In this document: in pieces, positions 48,530 to 60,498 of the stretch
Layout: every line of letters begins with the position of its first letter
Numbering within the stretch: the first letter of the stretch is position 1
Assembly (NCBI RefSeq): GCF_004405125.1
Contig: NZ_SORX01000001.1
Location: 441,780-505,779, forward strand
Source: Jeotgalibacillus salarius
Lineage (GTDB): Bacteria > Bacillota > Bacilli > Bacillales > Jeotgalibacillaceae
Direction: 5' to 3'
DNA: 64,000 bases
The notes under the pieces: model-generated
Told to the model about the DNA's origin: nothing
The model's database searches: none
The model's input: only the letters and a program-made list of their open reading frames with translations
Position numbers and translations under genes: made by a program

Positions 48530-49069
48530 TCAGGATCTGACTTTCTTTCTGGTGATCAAAAATACAATCACACCGATTGGGATCAGCGCAAAACTTGCAT
48601 AAATACAGCTCCATTTCACAGCTGTAAATAGCGGCGCAATTGCAGCAATCGCGTTTAGCTGTTCGGGGTAAAAGCTCATCACTAATGATGTACTGAGATT
48701 TTCAAGGTAATCAAAAACCAAACCACATAACGGTAGTAAAATGACTAATCCCCATTTAGAGTGACGGATCCGCTTGAACAATATGCCCAGCGTGGTAGTC
48801 AGGAATAAAAAATATGCAATTGGCCATACAACATCGAATGTATACCTGGCCCGGACGTAATACTGCCTGCCTTCTTCACCATATGCTTCCGCAATTGAAA
48901 AAAGTGTTTCCGGCGTATAAAGAAATGAGCTGTCCGGCGATTCAGATGTTCCGGTCACTCGCGAGGATTCAGCCGCTTCATTTGGCAGTATGAAGCCAAG
49001 AAATGCTGCGAAAATGATTAAAGATACGAGCCAGGTTTTCCAGTTTGACCATTGATACAGCTTTTTCAT
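48530..49069 (-). CDS. Four-helix membrane protein of unknown function
   Basis: I do not recognise this 179-residue protein. It has an N-terminal helix (TWLVSLIIFAAFLGFILP). An outside loop, SRVTGTSESPDSSFLYTPE, is followed by YTFDVVWPIAYFLFLTTTLGILF, a third helix, and a last helix ending in VIVFLITRKKVRS. I chose the ATG at 49069, which has AGAGGTG upstream. The frame stays open to 49300, but that extension is only the translated 21-bp array. It is inserted between ywjG and pyrG, which are neighbours in Bacillus. Confidence 0.7.
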   Translation of the reverse strand: MKKLYQWSNWKTWLVSLIIFAAFLGFILPNEAAESSRVTGTSESPDSSFLYTPETLFSIAEAYGEEGRQYYVRARYTFDVVWPIAYFLFLTTTLGILFKRIRHSKWGLVILLPLCGLVFDYLENLSTSLVMSFYPEQLNAIAAIAPLFTAVKWSCIYASFALIPIGVIVFLITRKKVRS

Positions 49070-49144
49070 CTGATTCACCTCTTTTGGTTTATTATAGCGG
49101 GATGAATTTGGCGGGGCGAATTTTTGTGGCGGATGCGGGATGGG

Positions 49145-49321
49145 AATTGGTTCATGACTTTTGTTAATTGGTTCACCGCCGCAATTTATTGAATCACCGC
49201 CGTGCATAATTGGTTCAGGGGCTGTTGAAACCTGAATAATTAGTTCATCACCGGCAATAATTGACTCACGCCCAAGTTTATTTGTATCATCGCTCCTCAT
49301 ATTTGAACGCCGTATTCACAC
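49145..49321. repeat. 21-bp-period array, core AATTGGTTCA, copy 2
   Basis: Cores begin at 49145, 49166 and 49208 (AATTGGTTCA), 49187 (TATTGAATCA), 49238 (AATTAGTTCA), 49259 (AATTGACTCA), 49280 (ATTTGTATCA) and 49301 (ATTTGAACGC). Steps are 21, 21, 21, 30, 21, 21, 21, identical to the array at 7656. Unit 3 (TTGAATCACCG) and unit 8 (TTGAAC) also agree between the two arrays. Confidence 0.72.
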
Positions 49322-49385
49322 TCACTACCCCAATCATCCTGCCAGAAAAAAATCCCCCGCACAGAGCGGAGGATCCAATCAAACT

Positions 49386-51155
<1,770 letters not shown>

Positions 51156-51214
51156 TTAGAATAGATTTTTATATCAGGGACAAACGTGCACGATAATATG
51201 TTTCACTCTATTCT

Positions 51215-51341
51215 GCTGCCCTTGGAGTTCAGGACGGAGACTCCTGCACCAGAAAGGGCTGACGAGACTACGTAGCGCAAAGCATGAGAAGGCTCTGTCT
51301 CCCAGGTGCGGAAAGCGCAGTCCTGAACGGAAGGAAACAGC
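51215..51341 (-). repeat. Dispersed structured element, family C, reverse
   Basis: Reverse copy with perfect GTTCAGGAC/GTCCTGAAC and looser outer GCTG.CCTT/AAGG...CAGC. The middle is diverged (GACGAGACTACGTAGCGC). It lies in the pyrG leader and is partner of the forward copy at 51028. Confidence 0.8.
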
Positions 51342-51365
51342 GTTTTTTCTAAGAGTTCTATAAAA

Positions 51366-51441
51366 AATAAAAAGCGCCCCTCCTGCGTGTGAAACGCAAG
51401 GGAGCGCGGATATTTGCGATTGATCCCTTTTAAGGGAGCCC
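51366..51441 (-). promoter_or_regulatory. pyrG leader: GGGCTC start and CTP-responsive attenuator
   Basis: On the minus strand the predicted transcript begins GGGCTCCCTT (51441 downward). A terminator follows, with arms GCGCTCCCTTGCGT and ACGCAGGAGGGGCGC, then TTTTTATTTTTT (51407-51366). The pyrimidine-rich 5' arm (CTCCCTT) could pair with extra G residues added at the 5' end. This matches the known Bacillus pyrG mechanism, where low CTP causes G-stuttering and antitermination. The hairpin may also end rpoE transcription. Confidence 0.8.
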
Positions 51442-51448
51442 AAATAAA

Positions 51449-51476
51449 ATATTACCATCAAATTTTAAAAAATCAA
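51449..51476 (-). promoter_or_regulatory. Promoter of pyrG
   Basis: On the minus strand TTGATT (51476-51471) and TAATAT (51454-51449) are separated by 16 bp. They place the start at the GGG of 51441-51439, 7 bp past the -10. Confidence 0.65.
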
Positions 51477-51508
51477 GAAAGAATTAAATGGCGGAAAAGA
51501 CTGACGAT

Positions 51509-52048
51509 TTACAGCTTGTCGTCTTCTTCCTCATCATCATCGTCATCGTCGTCGTCATCATCAAGATCATCAAAATCAACATCGTCTTCAAATTCTTCTC
51601 CATCGATGTCTTCAACATCCTCAACGTCGTCATCAATCTCATCATACACAAGATCTTCTTCTTCGTCGTCCAGGTTGTCAAAATCAAGATCTTCTTCAGC
51701 TTTTTTCTTTTTCTTGGACTTTGCTTTTGTTTTCTTTTTCTTCTTCTTCGTTGTCTGGATTTCGCTTGTGATCTGTTCGTCTTCTACCTGATCAAGCGGG
51801 TACCATGAACGGAGACCCCAGCCTTTATCGTGATCAAGGAATATGAAGCGGCCGTCCATGTTCAGGTCTGTGTAAAATTGAACAACTCTTTGGCGTGCTT
51901 CTTTATCTGTTACACCTAGCAGGCGTTTCCATTCGTCGACCATGTCGTTGAATGTCATTGATCTATGGTTGTCAACGAGCAGCTGGTGTGCGATTTCTAT
52001 AAATGAATATTCACGTAGATCTTCTACTGAGCGATTCTTAAGTTCCAT
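51509..52048 (-). CDS. rpoE: RNA polymerase delta subunit
   Basis: The 179-residue protein has a folded N-terminal HARE-HTH domain (MELKNRSVEDLREYSFIEIAHQLL to about residue 90). A lysine-rich stretch (TTKKKKKKTKAKSKKKKK) is followed by a long acidic disordered tail with a run of ten aspartates. The delta subunit frees RNA polymerase from DNA and tunes promoter sensitivity to the initiating nucleotide. The ATG at 52048 fits the family start; the open frame upstream belongs to a repeat element. Confidence 0.95.
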   Translation of the reverse strand: MELKNRSVEDLREYSFIEIAHQLLVDNHRSMTFNDMVDEWKRLLGVTDKEARQRVVQFYTDLNMDGRFIFLDHDKGWGLRSWYPLDQVEDEQITSEIQTTKKKKKKTKAKSKKKKKAEEDLDFDNLDDEEEDLVYDEIDDDVEDVEDIDGEEFEDDVDFDDLDDDDDDDDDDEEEDDKL

Positions 52049-52103
52049 TATTTGCACTCCTTTAGGTTGGGTGGTGTTGCTGCTAAATTTAATCTTCCGC
52101 ACC

Positions 52104-52232
52104 GCTGTCCCTTTCCGTGGGGGACTTCGCTTTCCTGCCCCCGGGCGGTGAGCCTCCTCATGCTTCGCATTCCGGGGTCTCACCTGTCCCTTTCTGGGGC
52201 GGGAGTCTTCGTCCCCCACTACAAGGGACAGC
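52104..52232 (+). repeat. Dispersed structured element, family C, forward
   Basis: Full family C copy bounded by perfect GCTGTCCCTT/AAGGGACAGC, with GTGGGGGAC/GTCCCCCAC inside and all four core blocks. It lies 56 bp upstream of rpoE. Confidence 0.87.
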
Positions 52233-52342
52233 CAATATAGCTTACAACAATCAATTGTTCTTTAAGTAATTAACTGCAGCAACTTTGTATAGAATTTCAT
52301 TTAACATACTTTTAGAAAGTGCATCTATTTGCTTTGCACAAA

Positions 52343-52385
52343 GCTGATTGAAGCGGAAAGCGTCCGCCTGCAGCGTTAATCAACG
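52343..52385 (-). repeat. Remnant of a reverse family A element
   Basis: A 43-bp piece, GATTGAAGCGGAAAGCGTCC followed by GCCTG, is the outer end of a reverse A copy and is flanked by TTAATCAAC. It lies 111 bp from the forward C copy at 52104. Confidence 0.6.
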
Positions 52386-52490
52386 ATCCTCTTATAACGT
52401 ATTTAAATGAATTTAGCTCAAGGCATATGTTCCATTATAACCAAAGTTTAAAGGAGAATGCCATAGTTACCATTGTTTTTTAGGAATTCT

Positions 52491-52643
52491 TTATGCGGCC
52501 TTTTTTGTTTCCCGCCATGCGAGCCAGTAGAAAAGGGCTGATAGCAGGAGAAATGGGACTGCTCCGACCATTCGGCTGTACAGGTAAAGAGTCAATCCGG
52601 CGATCAGCAGTATGGAGGCGCTGAGGATAAACAGTTTCTTCAC
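52491..52643 (-). CDS. Small two-helix membrane protein
   Basis: A 50-codon open frame starting GTG at 52643 encodes two hydrophobic helices (LFILSASILLIAGLTLYLYS and VGAVPFLLLSALFYWLAW). It has positive ends (MKK and RETKKAA), a credible membrane topology. GGGATG lies 7 bp before the GTG. It lies between icmF and rpoE and I recognise no family. The helices and clean charge pattern argue for a real gene, but the start and expression are unproved. Confidence 0.5.
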   Translation of the reverse strand: MKKLFILSASILLIAGLTLYLYSRMVGAVPFLLLSALFYWLAWRETKKAA

Positions 52644-52691
52644 TAAATCACATCCCGATCACAATAATTAGTTCCATTATAGTACAAAAAG

Positions 52692-52721
52692 AAAACTGCC
52701 GGGTAATAATCCGGCAGTTTT
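52692..52721. terminator. Terminator of icmF
   Basis: AAAACTGCCGG and CCGGCAGTTTT pair perfectly around an 8-base loop. The minus-strand tail is CTTTTTG. It follows the icmF stop by 15 bp. Confidence 0.88.
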
Positions 52722-52736
52722 AACGGGAAATTAATA

Positions 52737-55700
52737 TTACATATTACGACGGTACTGTCCGCCTACTTCATATAATGCATGTGTGATTTGACCGAGTGAT
52801 GCTACTTTGACTGTTTCCATCAGCTCAGCGAAAAGGTTTCCGCCTGAGACTGCTGTTTCTTTCAGTCTGTTCAGCGCTTCCTCTGCTTTGTCAGCATGCG
52901 ATTGCTGGAAGTTTTGAAGGTTGGTGATCTGGGTTTCTTTTTCTTCCTTCGTCGCTCTCGCAAGTTCCATGCTGTCCATCTGTTCTTCTGATGGCGGGTT
53001 TGGATTCAGGTATGTGTTCACACCGATAATCGGAAGCTCGCCTGTATGCTTCTTCATTTCGTAGTGCATTGATTCTTCCTGAATTTTTCCGCGCTGATAT
53101 TGTGTTTCCATTGCACCAAGTACACCGCCGCGGTCATTAATGCGTTCGAATTCCTGCAGGACCATTTCTTCTACAAGGTCAGTCAGTTCTTCGACGATAA
53201 ATGCGCCCTGGAGCGGATTTTCGTTTTTGCTTAAGCCATGCTCTTTTGTAATGATCATCTGAATCGCCATTGCCCGACGGACGGATTCTTCAGTCGGCGT
53301 TGTGATCGCTTCGTCATATGCGTTGGTATGAAGCGAATTACAGTTGTCCTGGAGTGCCATCAGCGCCTGGAGTGTGGTGCGGATATCGTTAAAGTCGATT
53401 TCCTGCGCGTGCAGTGAGCGGCCTGACGTCTGGATATGATACTTCAGCTTCTGGCTTCGCTCGTTGGCACCATACTTATCTCTCATGACAGTTGACCAGA
53501 TGCGTCTTGCCACACGGCCGATCACCGTGTACTCCGGATCCAGTCCATTTGAGAAGAAGAATGACAGGTTCGGTGCGAAATCGTTAATGTCCATGCCTCT
53601 ACTTAAATAATACTCAACGTACGTAAAGCCGTTCGCAAGTGTGAACGCAAGCTGGGAAATTGGATTCGCTCCTGCTTCTGCAATATGGTAACCGGAAATC
53701 GAGACAGAATAATAGTTGCGTACTTTTTGATCAATGAAGTACTGCTGGATATCACCCATCATACGCAGTGCAAATTCTGTTGAGAAGATACATGTATTCT
53801 GACCCTGATCCTCTTTTAAAATATCAGCCTGCACGGTGCCGCGTACGACTTGAAGTGTCTGTTCGCGCACTTCAGTGAATTCTTCCATTGAAAGCGTTCT
53901 GCCAAGCTCTTCTTCACGTACTTTCACCTGCTGATCCACTGCTGTATTCATAAACATTGCAAGAATAATCGGGGCAGGACCGTTAATTGTCATGGATACT
54001 GATGTTGACGGCGCGCACAGATCAAATCCTGCGTAAAGTTTCTTCATATCTTCAAGCGTACAAATGCTGACGCCGCTCTCCCCGACTTTTCCGTAAATGT
54101 CCGGACGATGATCAGGGTCTTCACCGTAAAGTGTGACCGAATCAAACGCTGTACTCAGACGCTTTGCATCATCGTCTTTCGAAAGATAATGGAAGCGGCG
54201 GTTTGTACGCTCAGGCGTTCCTTCACCAGCGAACTGACGCTTTGGATCCTCACCTTTACGTTTAAACGGAAATACGCCTGCTGTATACGGGAATGATCCT
54301 GGTACATTCTCTTTGTACACCCATTTTAAAATTTCACCGTAGTCTTCAAACTTTGGCAGTGCCACTTTAGGAATAGAAAGACCTGACAGACTCTTTGTTT
54401 TCAGCTCTGTCACAAGTTCTTTACCGCGGACCTGCGTTGTGAATTGATCCTGTGCGTAAAGTTCTTTCATCTTAGGCCAGTTTTCGAGAATTTTTTTAGA
54501 CTCTGCAGAAAGCTGTTCCCATGCCGTTTCTTTCATTGTTTCCAGTACTTTAACCGTTTCTTCTTCGCCTTCTTCTTTTGCTGCTTCAATACTGCCTTCA
54601 AGCTGGAAGAAGCGGCGCGCCAGTTTCGTCTGCTGTTCAGCTGACTTGTGATAACGGCGGACGGTTTCCGAGATTTCACGCAAGTAGTAGCGCCGGTCGT
54701 TAGGGATAATGACGTTCTGCTTTTCTACATCTGCATTTTTAGAAAACTCAGTTGACCAGTCTGTCTGAACTTTTTCATTCACTTTTTCAACAAGCGCTGC
54801 AAAAAGTGCGTTTGTACCTGCATCGTTAAATTGGGACGCGATCGTACCGAATACCGGCATGTCATCAAGGTCCTGATCAAACAGCATGCGGCTGCGCTGA
54901 TACTGCTTCTGCACTTGGCGCTTTGCATCCTCGGATCCTTTGCGCTCATATTTATTAATAACCACAAGATCTGCATAGTCGATCATGTCAATTTTTTCAA
55001 GCTGGGATGGTGCACCGAACTCGCTTGTCATCACGTACATTGAGACGTCCGAGATCTCAGCGATTTCAGCATCCCCCTGCCCAATTCCACTTGTCTCAAC
55101 AATGACCATGTCATAGCCTGCTGCTTTTACAACTGAAATCGCGTCTCTGATTGCAAGAGAGAGTTCACTTTTAGAACCACGGGTTGCAAGACTTCTCATA
55201 AATACACGGTCAGAGAAGATCGCATTCATACGGATTCTGTCACCTAAAAGCGCTCCGCCTGTTTTTTGCTTAGTCGGATCAATTGAAAGAATGGCTACCT
55301 TTTTATCAGGAATTTCATTGATAAAACGACGGATCAGTTCATCTGTCAGCGAACTTTTTCCGGCACCGCCCGTCCCTGTGATTCCGATTACAGGTGAATG
55401 TTTTTCCTCTGCCTTTACCTGATCCATAATGTTCTGCCAGACGTCGCTGTCATCCTTCATGCGGTATTCTGCGAGTGAAATAAACTTGGAAACAACCGGA
55501 ATATTGCCGGATTTTAATTCACTGATCTCATGCTTCATCTCTTTTTCAATCGTGGCATAATCACATTCTTCAAGCATCCGGTTAATCATACCCTGAAGCC
55601 CATTGGAACGGCCATCTTCCGGAGAAAAGATACGGGCAATTCCATATGCGTGAAGTTCTTTAATTTCACGCGGGATAATCACTCCGCCACCGCCACCGTA

Positions 55701-55997
55701 AATTTTAATATGAGGTGCGCCACGCTCTTTCAGCAGATCATGCATATATTTAAAATATTCTACGTGTCCGCCCTGATAAGATGAAATGGCAATCCCCTGC
55801 ACATCTTCCTGGATCGCTGCATTCACGACTTCTTCCACTGAGCGGTTGTGCCCCAGATGAATGACTTCCGCACCGCTAGCCTGCAGAATTCTCCTCATAA
55901 TGTTAATGGATGCATCGTGCCCGTCAAATAGGCTGGATGCTGTTACAAAACGAACCGGATTTTTCGGCTTATAGATTACTGGTTCATTTACTGCCAT
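52737..55997 (-). CDS. icmF: Fused isobutyryl-CoA mutase
   Basis: The 1086-residue protein fuses three parts. A coenzyme B12-binding domain (residues 1-140, ligand motif SLFDGHDAS) comes first. A MeaI-type G-protein chaperone follows (P-loop [12 protein letters not shown] near 207, NKYER near 353). The last part is a TIM-barrel acyl-CoA mutase domain (about 560-1086). It interconverts isobutyryl-CoA and n-butyryl-CoA, and some members also act on isovaleryl/pivalyl-CoA. The G domain loads or protects the cofactor. ATG at 55997 has GGGGGA 7 bp upstream. It is last in the acyl-CoA gene set, directly after the TetR gene. Confidence 0.94.
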   Translation of the reverse strand: MAVNEPVIYKPKNPVRFVTASSLFDGHDASINIMRRILQASGAEVIHLGHNRSVEEVVNAAIQEDVQGIAISSYQGGHVEYFKYMHDLLKERGAPHIKIYGGGGGVIIPREIKELHAYGIARIFSPEDGRSNGLQGMINRMLEECDYATIEKEMKHEISELKSGNIPVVSKFISLAEYRMKDDSDVWQNIMDQVKAEEKHSPVIGITGTGGAGKSSLTDELIRRFINEIPDKKVAILSIDPTKQKTGGALLGDRIRMNAIFSDRVFMRSLATRGSKSELSLAIRDAISVVKAAGYDMVIVETSGIGQGDAEIAEISDVSMYVMTSEFGAPSQLEKIDMIDYADLVVINKYERKGSEDAKRQVQKQYQRSRMLFDQDLDDMPVFGTIASQFNDAGTNALFAALVEKVNEKVQTDWSTEFSKNADVEKQNVIIPNDRRYYLREISETVRRYHKSAEQQTKLARRFFQLEGSIEAAKEEGEEETVKVLETMKETAWEQLSAESKKILENWPKMKELYAQDQFTTQVRGKELVTELKTKSLSGLSIPKVALPKFEDYGEILKWVYKENVPGSFPYTAGVFPFKRKGEDPKRQFAGEGTPERTNRRFHYLSKDDDAKRLSTAFDSVTLYGEDPDHRPDIYGKVGESGVSICTLEDMKKLYAGFDLCAPSTSVSMTINGPAPIILAMFMNTAVDQQVKVREEELGRTLSMEEFTEVREQTLQVVRGTVQADILKEDQGQNTCIFSTEFALRMMGDIQQYFIDQKVRNYYSVSISGYHIAEAGANPISQLAFTLANGFTYVEYYLSRGMDINDFAPNLSFFFSNGLDPEYTVIGRVARRIWSTVMRDKYGANERSQKLKYHIQTSGRSLHAQEIDFNDIRTTLQALMALQDNCNSLHTNAYDEAITTPTEESVRRAMAIQMIITKEHGLSKNENPLQGAFIVEELTDLVEEMVLQEFERINDRGGVLGAMETQYQRGKIQEESMHYEMKKHTGELPIIGVNTYLNPNPPSEEQMDSMELARATKEEKETQITNLQNFQQSHADKAEEALNRLKETAVSGGNLFAELMETVKVASLGQITHALYEVGGQYRRNM

Positions 55998-56000
55998 CAC

Positions 56001-56651
56001 TTATTCCCCCTTGTTCACCGCTGTCTGGTATCCTCGAACACCTTTGAGCAGCAGCTCGGTCTGTCTGTTCGTATACTGGTCTATATCATAATCACGCAGC
56101 GCCCATCGTCTGAACGCCCACATCTGTCCCTGTACAAAAATGTTCTGTGCCAGCAGGTGTATTTCTTCACGACCCATCACCAGTTCACCTTCATCCACAC
56201 ATTTCTGGATCAGGGTTTCAAACATTTCTACCATTTCAAGCTCTTTTTTCAGCACATAAGGCAGTGCGTCTTTAGATAATGACTTGGCTTCCTGGTACAT
56301 GACCAGCACTTCATCCTGCATACTATCAACTACCTTGAAATAGTGTGCAATCCCCCGTGACAGAGCCTGAAGTGTACCGCCGTCAAGCTCCATCCCATGG
56401 AGGCGGACGCGTACTTCATCATAGATTCTGTCGCAGACGAGATACAGGACGTCTTCTTTTGTACGGATATATTCATAGAGGGTACCGATGCTGAAGCCAG
56501 AAGCTTTGGCGATTTCACGTGTTGTTGTGCGGTGAAATCCTTTTTGTTTGAAAAGTGAGACGGCCCCTTTGATCATCTGGTCGCGGCGCATTTCTATGAG
56601 CCGCTCGTCTTTTACCGAGGATTGTACTTCCCGTTTGTTCTCCAATCGCAT
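56001..56651 (-). CDS. TetR-family regulator of the acyl-CoA gene set
   Basis: The 216-residue protein has a TetR helix-turn-helix near the N-terminus (MIKGAVSLFKQKGFHRTTTR, EIAKASGFSIGTLYEYI) and a helical ligand domain with MFETLIQKCVDEGELV. It resembles FadR-like acyl-CoA sensors. I chose the ATG at 56651, which has AAGGTGG close upstream; the ATG at 56591 (MRRDQM) lacks a ribosome site. It lies between an acyl-CoA dehydrogenase and icmF, and probably binds the palindrome at 61954. Confidence 0.88.
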   Translation of the reverse strand: MRLENKREVQSSVKDERLIEMRRDQMIKGAVSLFKQKGFHRTTTREIAKASGFSIGTLYEYIRTKEDVLYLVCDRIYDEVRVRLHGMELDGGTLQALSRGIAHYFKVVDSMQDEVLVMYQEAKSLSKDALPYVLKKELEMVEMFETLIQKCVDEGELVMGREEIHLLAQNIFVQGQMWAFRRWALRDYDIDQYTNRQTELLLKGVRGYQTAVNKGE

Positions 56652-56713
56652 CCGCCACCTTTCACATTCTGAAGGTCCTTTGACTGAGGGGAACTGTTTA
56701 TAAGAATCGCTTA

Positions 56714-56834
56714 TGATTTCCGCTTCAGGGGGACGCTTTCCGCGGGGCCGGCGGTGAGCCTCCTCGCGCTTTGCGCTGCGGGGTCTCACCTGTCCGACTT
56801 ATCCCGCTGGAGTCGCCCCCTTACGCTTCAATCA
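56714..56834 (+). repeat. Dispersed structured element, family A, forward
   Basis: Full copy with GAGCCTCCTC, CGCGCTTTGCGCTG hairpin, GGGGTCTC and GGAGTCGCCCCCTTACGC. Outer TGATT/AATCA pair. It lies upstream of the TetR gene and is paired with the reverse B copy at 56930. Confidence 0.82.
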
Positions 56835-56929
56835 ACACTGTGATCGTACGTCCTGCTTTATTGAAGTAAAAATTGCTACTGAAAATGATCTGACTTACAA
56901 AGAATCCCCCGCTTTCATAGTCAGACAGA

Positions 56930-57066
56930 GCGTTGATTGTAGCGGGAGGGCCGAGACTCCTGCGGAAAAACGATCGTTCGAGACCCCGCAGGGCACCGGT
57001 TTTCTGCCCGAGGAGGCTCGGGCGTTCGTCCGCGGAAAGCGAGGTCCTCCCGCGGAAATCAAAAGC
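56930..57066 (-). repeat. Dispersed structured element, family B, reverse
   Basis: Reverse copy closely similar to the one at 46105. Nested pairings are GCGTTGATT/AATCAAAAGC (one bulge) and GCGGGAGG/CCTCCCGC. It lies 22 bp after the acyl-CoA dehydrogenase stop. Confidence 0.83.
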
Positions 57067-57087
57067 GATTTCAATGCAATAATCTGC

Positions 57088-58227
57088 TTACTTCGTTACC
57101 ATGCGGCCGATTACGAGGCGTTGGATTTCCTGGGTGCCTTCGTAAATCTGAGTGATTTTTGCGTCGCGCATGTAGCGTTCAACAGGATAGTCCTTCGTAT
57201 AACCGTAGCCGCCGAAGATCTGAACAGCTTCTACTGTTACTTTCATTGCAGTGTCTCCTGCCATCAGCTTGGACATTGCAGATTCTTTTCCGTATGACAG
57301 TCCCTCTGATTCAAGCCATGCAGCCTGGTAAGTAAGCAGGCGTGATGCTTCGATGCTTGTTGCCATGTCTGCGATTTTGAATGATACGCCCTGGTTCGCA
57401 AGTATTGACTTGCCGAATTGCTCACGGCCTTTGGCATATTCAACTGATGCATCAAGTGCCCCTTGTGCAATTCCGACTGCCTGAGCAGCGATTCCGTTAC
57501 GGCCGCCGTCCAGTGTCATCATTGCGATTTTAAAGCCTTCTCCTTCTTTACCTAAAAGGTTTTCAGCAGGTACTTTTACATTGTCAAAAATCAGTTCTGT
57601 TGTAGGTGATGAACGAATGCCGAGCTTTTTCTCTTTTTTACCGATCGAGAAGCCTTCCCAGCCTTTTTCAACGATGAATGCGCTCATTCCGCGTGTGCCG
57701 GCTTCCTGATCTGTTACTGCAAAAATAATGTAAAGTTCTGCTGCGCCGCCATTTGTGATCCAGACTTTTGATCCGTTTAACACGTAATGGTCTCCGTTTT
57801 TCACAGCTTTCGTTTTCATTGAAGATACGTCAGATCCGGCTCCAGGCTCAGAAAGTCCGTAAGCGCCCAGCATTTCACCCTGTGCAAGCTTTGTCAGGTA
57901 GTGCTTTTTCTGCTCTTCTGTTCCGAACTTAAAGATTGGCCAGCTTGCAAGTGACAGGTGAGCTGACAGCGTTACACCAGTTGATGCACAGACGCGTGAC
58001 AGTTCTTCAACTGCGATGACGTATGCCAGATAGTCACTTCCGATGCCGCCGTATTCTTCTGGCCACGGAATGCCTGTTAAGCCAAGCTCAGCCATTTTAT
58101 CGAAAATGCCACGGTCGAAACGCTCTTCTTCATCACGCTCTGCAGCAGTTGGTGCAACGTCCTTTTCTGCAAAGTCGCGCACCATTTTACGGATCATTTC
58201 ATGTTCTTCAGTTAATTTAAAATTCAT
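57088..58227 (-). CDS. acdA: Acyl-CoA dehydrogenase
   Basis: The 379-residue FAD enzyme makes the first double bond in fatty acyl-CoA oxidation. It has the flavin and substrate motifs [21 protein letters not shown] and VWITNGG, and the C-terminal [34 protein letters not shown]. The glutamate in YEGTQE is the catalytic base of the short-chain type. GGGGGA precedes the ATG. It is the second of two tandem acyl-CoA dehydrogenase genes. Confidence 0.93.
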   Translation of the reverse strand: MNFKLTEEHEMIRKMVRDFAEKDVAPTAAERDEEERFDRGIFDKMAELGLTGIPWPEEYGGIGSDYLAYVIAVEELSRVCASTGVTLSAHLSLASWPIFKFGTEEQKKHYLTKLAQGEMLGAYGLSEPGAGSDVSSMKTKAVKNGDHYVLNGSKVWITNGGAAELYIIFAVTDQEAGTRGMSAFIVEKGWEGFSIGKKEKKLGIRSSPTTELIFDNVKVPAENLLGKEGEGFKIAMMTLDGGRNGIAAQAVGIAQGALDASVEYAKGREQFGKSILANQGVSFKIADMATSIEASRLLTYQAAWLESEGLSYGKESAMSKLMAGDTAMKVTVEAVQIFGGYGYTKDYPVERYMRDAKITQIYEGTQEIQRLVIGRMVTK

Positions 58228-58240
58228 ATTGTACTTCCCC

Positions 58241-59377
58241 CTATTTGGTCACGTGCTTACTGATCACGATTCTTTGAATTTCACTTGTACCTTCATAGAT
58301 TTCACTGATTTTTGCATCTCTGAACAGTCGCTCTGCCGGATAGTCTTCTGTATAACCGTTTCCGCCAAATACCTGAACACACTCGATTGCGTTGTTCATT
58401 GCTGTGGATGATGCAAAGAGCTTAGCCATTGAGGCTTCTTTTCCGCAAGGTTTGTTTTCCTGTCTCAGGAACGCTGCCTGGTAGACAAGCAATCTCGCTG
58501 CTTCAGCCGCTGTAGCCATGTCAGCAAGCTTAAATCCGATTCCCTGCTGCTGTGCAATCGGCTTTCCGAACTGTTCACGCTCTTTTGCATAAGCCACTGC
58601 ATGATCCACGGCCGCTTCTGCAATGCCGAGAGATTTTGCTGCGATTCCGATTCGTCCTGCATCCAGGTTGCCAAGCGCAATTTTAAAACCTTCTCCTTCT
58701 TGACCTAAAAGGTTTTCCGCCGGCACTTTCATATCTTCAAACGTCAGCTGGACTGTACGTGATCCATGAAGACCCATTTTCTTTTCATCTTTTCCCACAA
58801 TGAACCCCGGAAAGTTCTTTTCTACGATAAATGCGCTGATGCCTTTTGACCCTTTTTCGGGATCGGTCACTGCAAATACGATATACGTATCAGCTTCTCC
58901 GCCGTTTGTGATAAAGATCTTTGAGCCGTTCATTACATAATGATCGTCTTTTTTCACTGCGCGCGTTTTCAGACTCGCAGCATCCGATCCGGCACTTGGC
59001 TCTGTCAGACAGAATGCGCCCAGGTATTCACCTGTTGCCAGCTTCGTCACATATTTTTGCTTCTGTTCTTCATTGCCATAGTATAAAATCGGGCCTGTCC
59101 CGACTGAGGTATGAACGGACAAGATCACGCTGACAACCGGACTCACTTTGGCAAGTTCGTTGAGTGCAATGATATAGGAAATGTAATCCATGCCTGCACC
59201 GCCGTACTCTTCAGGAACCGTGATGCCCATCAGTCCGAGCTCGGCCATCTTATTTAAAATTTCGCGAGGAAACTCCCCTGCTTCCATTCTTTCGATAAAT
59301 GGTTCAATTTCTTCACGCGCGAAATCTCTCACCATTTTTTGCATCATTTTCTGTTCTTCTGTAAAACGCAGGTCCAT
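58241..59377 (-). CDS. Acyl-CoA dehydrogenase, short-chain type
   Basis: The 378-residue paralogue of the next gene has [33 protein letters not shown] and [34 protein letters not shown], with the base glutamate in YEGTSE. The motifs resemble butyryl-CoA dehydrogenases. I chose the ATG at 59377, which has GGGGGAG 6 bp upstream. It lies between the hydroxybutyryl-CoA dehydrogenase gene and acdA; the two paralogues probably act on different chain lengths or branched substrates. Confidence 0.92.
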   Translation of the reverse strand: MDLRFTEEQKMMQKMVRDFAREEIEPFIERMEAGEFPREILNKMAELGLMGITVPEEYGGAGMDYISYIIALNELAKVSPVVSVILSVHTSVGTGPILYYGNEEQKQKYVTKLATGEYLGAFCLTEPSAGSDAASLKTRAVKKDDHYVMNGSKIFITNGGEADTYIVFAVTDPEKGSKGISAFIVEKNFPGFIVGKDEKKMGLHGSRTVQLTFEDMKVPAENLLGQEGEGFKIALGNLDAGRIGIAAKSLGIAEAAVDHAVAYAKEREQFGKPIAQQQGIGFKLADMATAAEAARLLVYQAAFLRQENKPCGKEASMAKLFASSTAMNNAIECVQVFGGNGYTEDYPAERLFRDAKISEIYEGTSEIQRIVISKHVTK

Positions 59378-59397
59378 CTCATGCTCCCCCTTGATGT

Positions 59398-60249
59398 TTA
59401 TTCGTAGATGTAGAAACCGCGGCCCGTTTTCTTTCCGAGCCAGCCTGCTTTGACGTACTTGCGAAGCAGTGGGCATGGACGATATTTGCTGTCGCCAAAT
59501 CCTTCATGCAGGATCTCCATAATATAAAGACACGTGTCCAAACCGATAAAATCAGCCAGCTGAAGCGGTCCCATCGGATGATTCATACCCATTTTCATGA
59601 CATCATCAATTGCTTCTTTACTCGCAACACCTTCATAAAGGGTGTAAATTGCTTCATTGATCATCGGCATCAAAATGCGGTTTGAAACAAATCCGGGAAA
59701 GTCTTCTACTTCTACCGGCGCCTTGTTCAGCGTTTTAGTCATCTCTTCAATTGCCTGATACACTTCATCTGTTGTTGCCAGTCCGCGGATGATTTCAACG
59801 AGCTTCATGACAGGAACCGGGTTCATAAAGTGCATCCCGATTACCTGCTCAGGACGCTTTGTGGCCGCTGCAATTTCTGTAATTGGCAGTGAAGAAGTAT
59901 TTGAAGCCAGAATGGCATGTTCAGGAGCTGCCTGATCAAGTGTTTCAAAGATTTTCGTTTTGATGGCCATGTTTTCTACTGCTGCTTCGATGACGAGGTC
60001 CGCGTTTTTTGCGTCGTTGAGATCGGTTGAGCGTGTAATGCGGCCGAGTGATGCATTTTTATCTTCTTCTGTCATTTTTTCTTTGCTGACTGCGCGGTTC
60101 ATGTTTTTTTCGATGACTGACAGACCGCGTGTGAGGAATTCGTCTTTCAGGTCGTTGAGGATGACGTTGTATCCTGCCTGGGCACATACTTGTGCTATGC
60201 CGCCGCCCATCTGACCGGCGCCGATGACCATGACTGTTTTGATGTTCAT
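59398..60249 (-). CDS. hbd: 3-hydroxybutyryl-CoA dehydrogenase
   Basis: The 283-residue NAD(P) enzyme interconverts acetoacetyl-CoA and 3-hydroxybutyryl-CoA. The Rossmann motif [24 protein letters not shown] opens the protein. The catalytic histidine lies in [21 protein letters not shown] (about residue 139), and [19 protein letters not shown] follows. It is similar to Bacillus MmgB. It follows the thiolase gene across a dispersed element. Confidence 0.95.
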   Translation of the reverse strand: MNIKTVMVIGAGQMGGGIAQVCAQAGYNVILNDLKDEFLTRGLSVIEKNMNRAVSKEKMTEEDKNASLGRITRSTDLNDAKNADLVIEAAVENMAIKTKIFETLDQAAPEHAILASNTSSLPITEIAAATKRPEQVIGMHFMNPVPVMKLVEIIRGLATTDEVYQAIEEMTKTLNKAPVEVEDFPGFVSNRILMPMINEAIYTLYEGVASKEAIDDVMKMGMNHPMGPLQLADFIGLDTCLYIMEILHEGFGDSKYRPCPLLRKYVKAGWLGKKTGRGFYIYE

Positions 60250-60288
60250 TGGGATTCTCCTTTTAACATGATGTACTTTCTGATAACC

Positions 60289-60412
60289 GCAGACCTGCGC
60301 TTCAGGCGGATGCTTTCCGGACGGAGGTTGCTGAGCCTCCTCGCGCTTTGCGCTGCGGGGTCTCAGCTTCCCTCTAATCGTCCCGGAGTCACCGCCTTAC
60401 GCTCCGGTCTGC
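60289..60412 (+). repeat. Dispersed structured element, family A, forward
   Basis: Full copy bounded by perfect GCAGACC/GGTCTGC. The middle is nearly the same as the 40713 and 45881 copies, but the outer stem is different. It lies 40 bp upstream of hbd. Confidence 0.85.
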
Positions 60413-60498
60413 CCAAGTTTCCTATTTATAAAATAAAATCAGCCCTTAATTTAGTGATACACATACAGGACATGGTTTTTGGAATAAAAAGTTCAGAA

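Noticed and set aside
49070-49300. A 77-residue N-terminal extension of the membrane protein with repeated EPI/ELI segments
   Set aside because: The repeats in the translation come from the 21-bp DNA array. A good ribosome site precedes the ATG at 49069, and the other arrays are not in a shared reading frame.
51488-51808. Serine-rich or isoleucine-rich open frames opposite the end of rpoE
   Set aside because: They are the complements of the aspartate/glutamate and lysine runs of the delta subunit, low in complexity and without ribosome sites.
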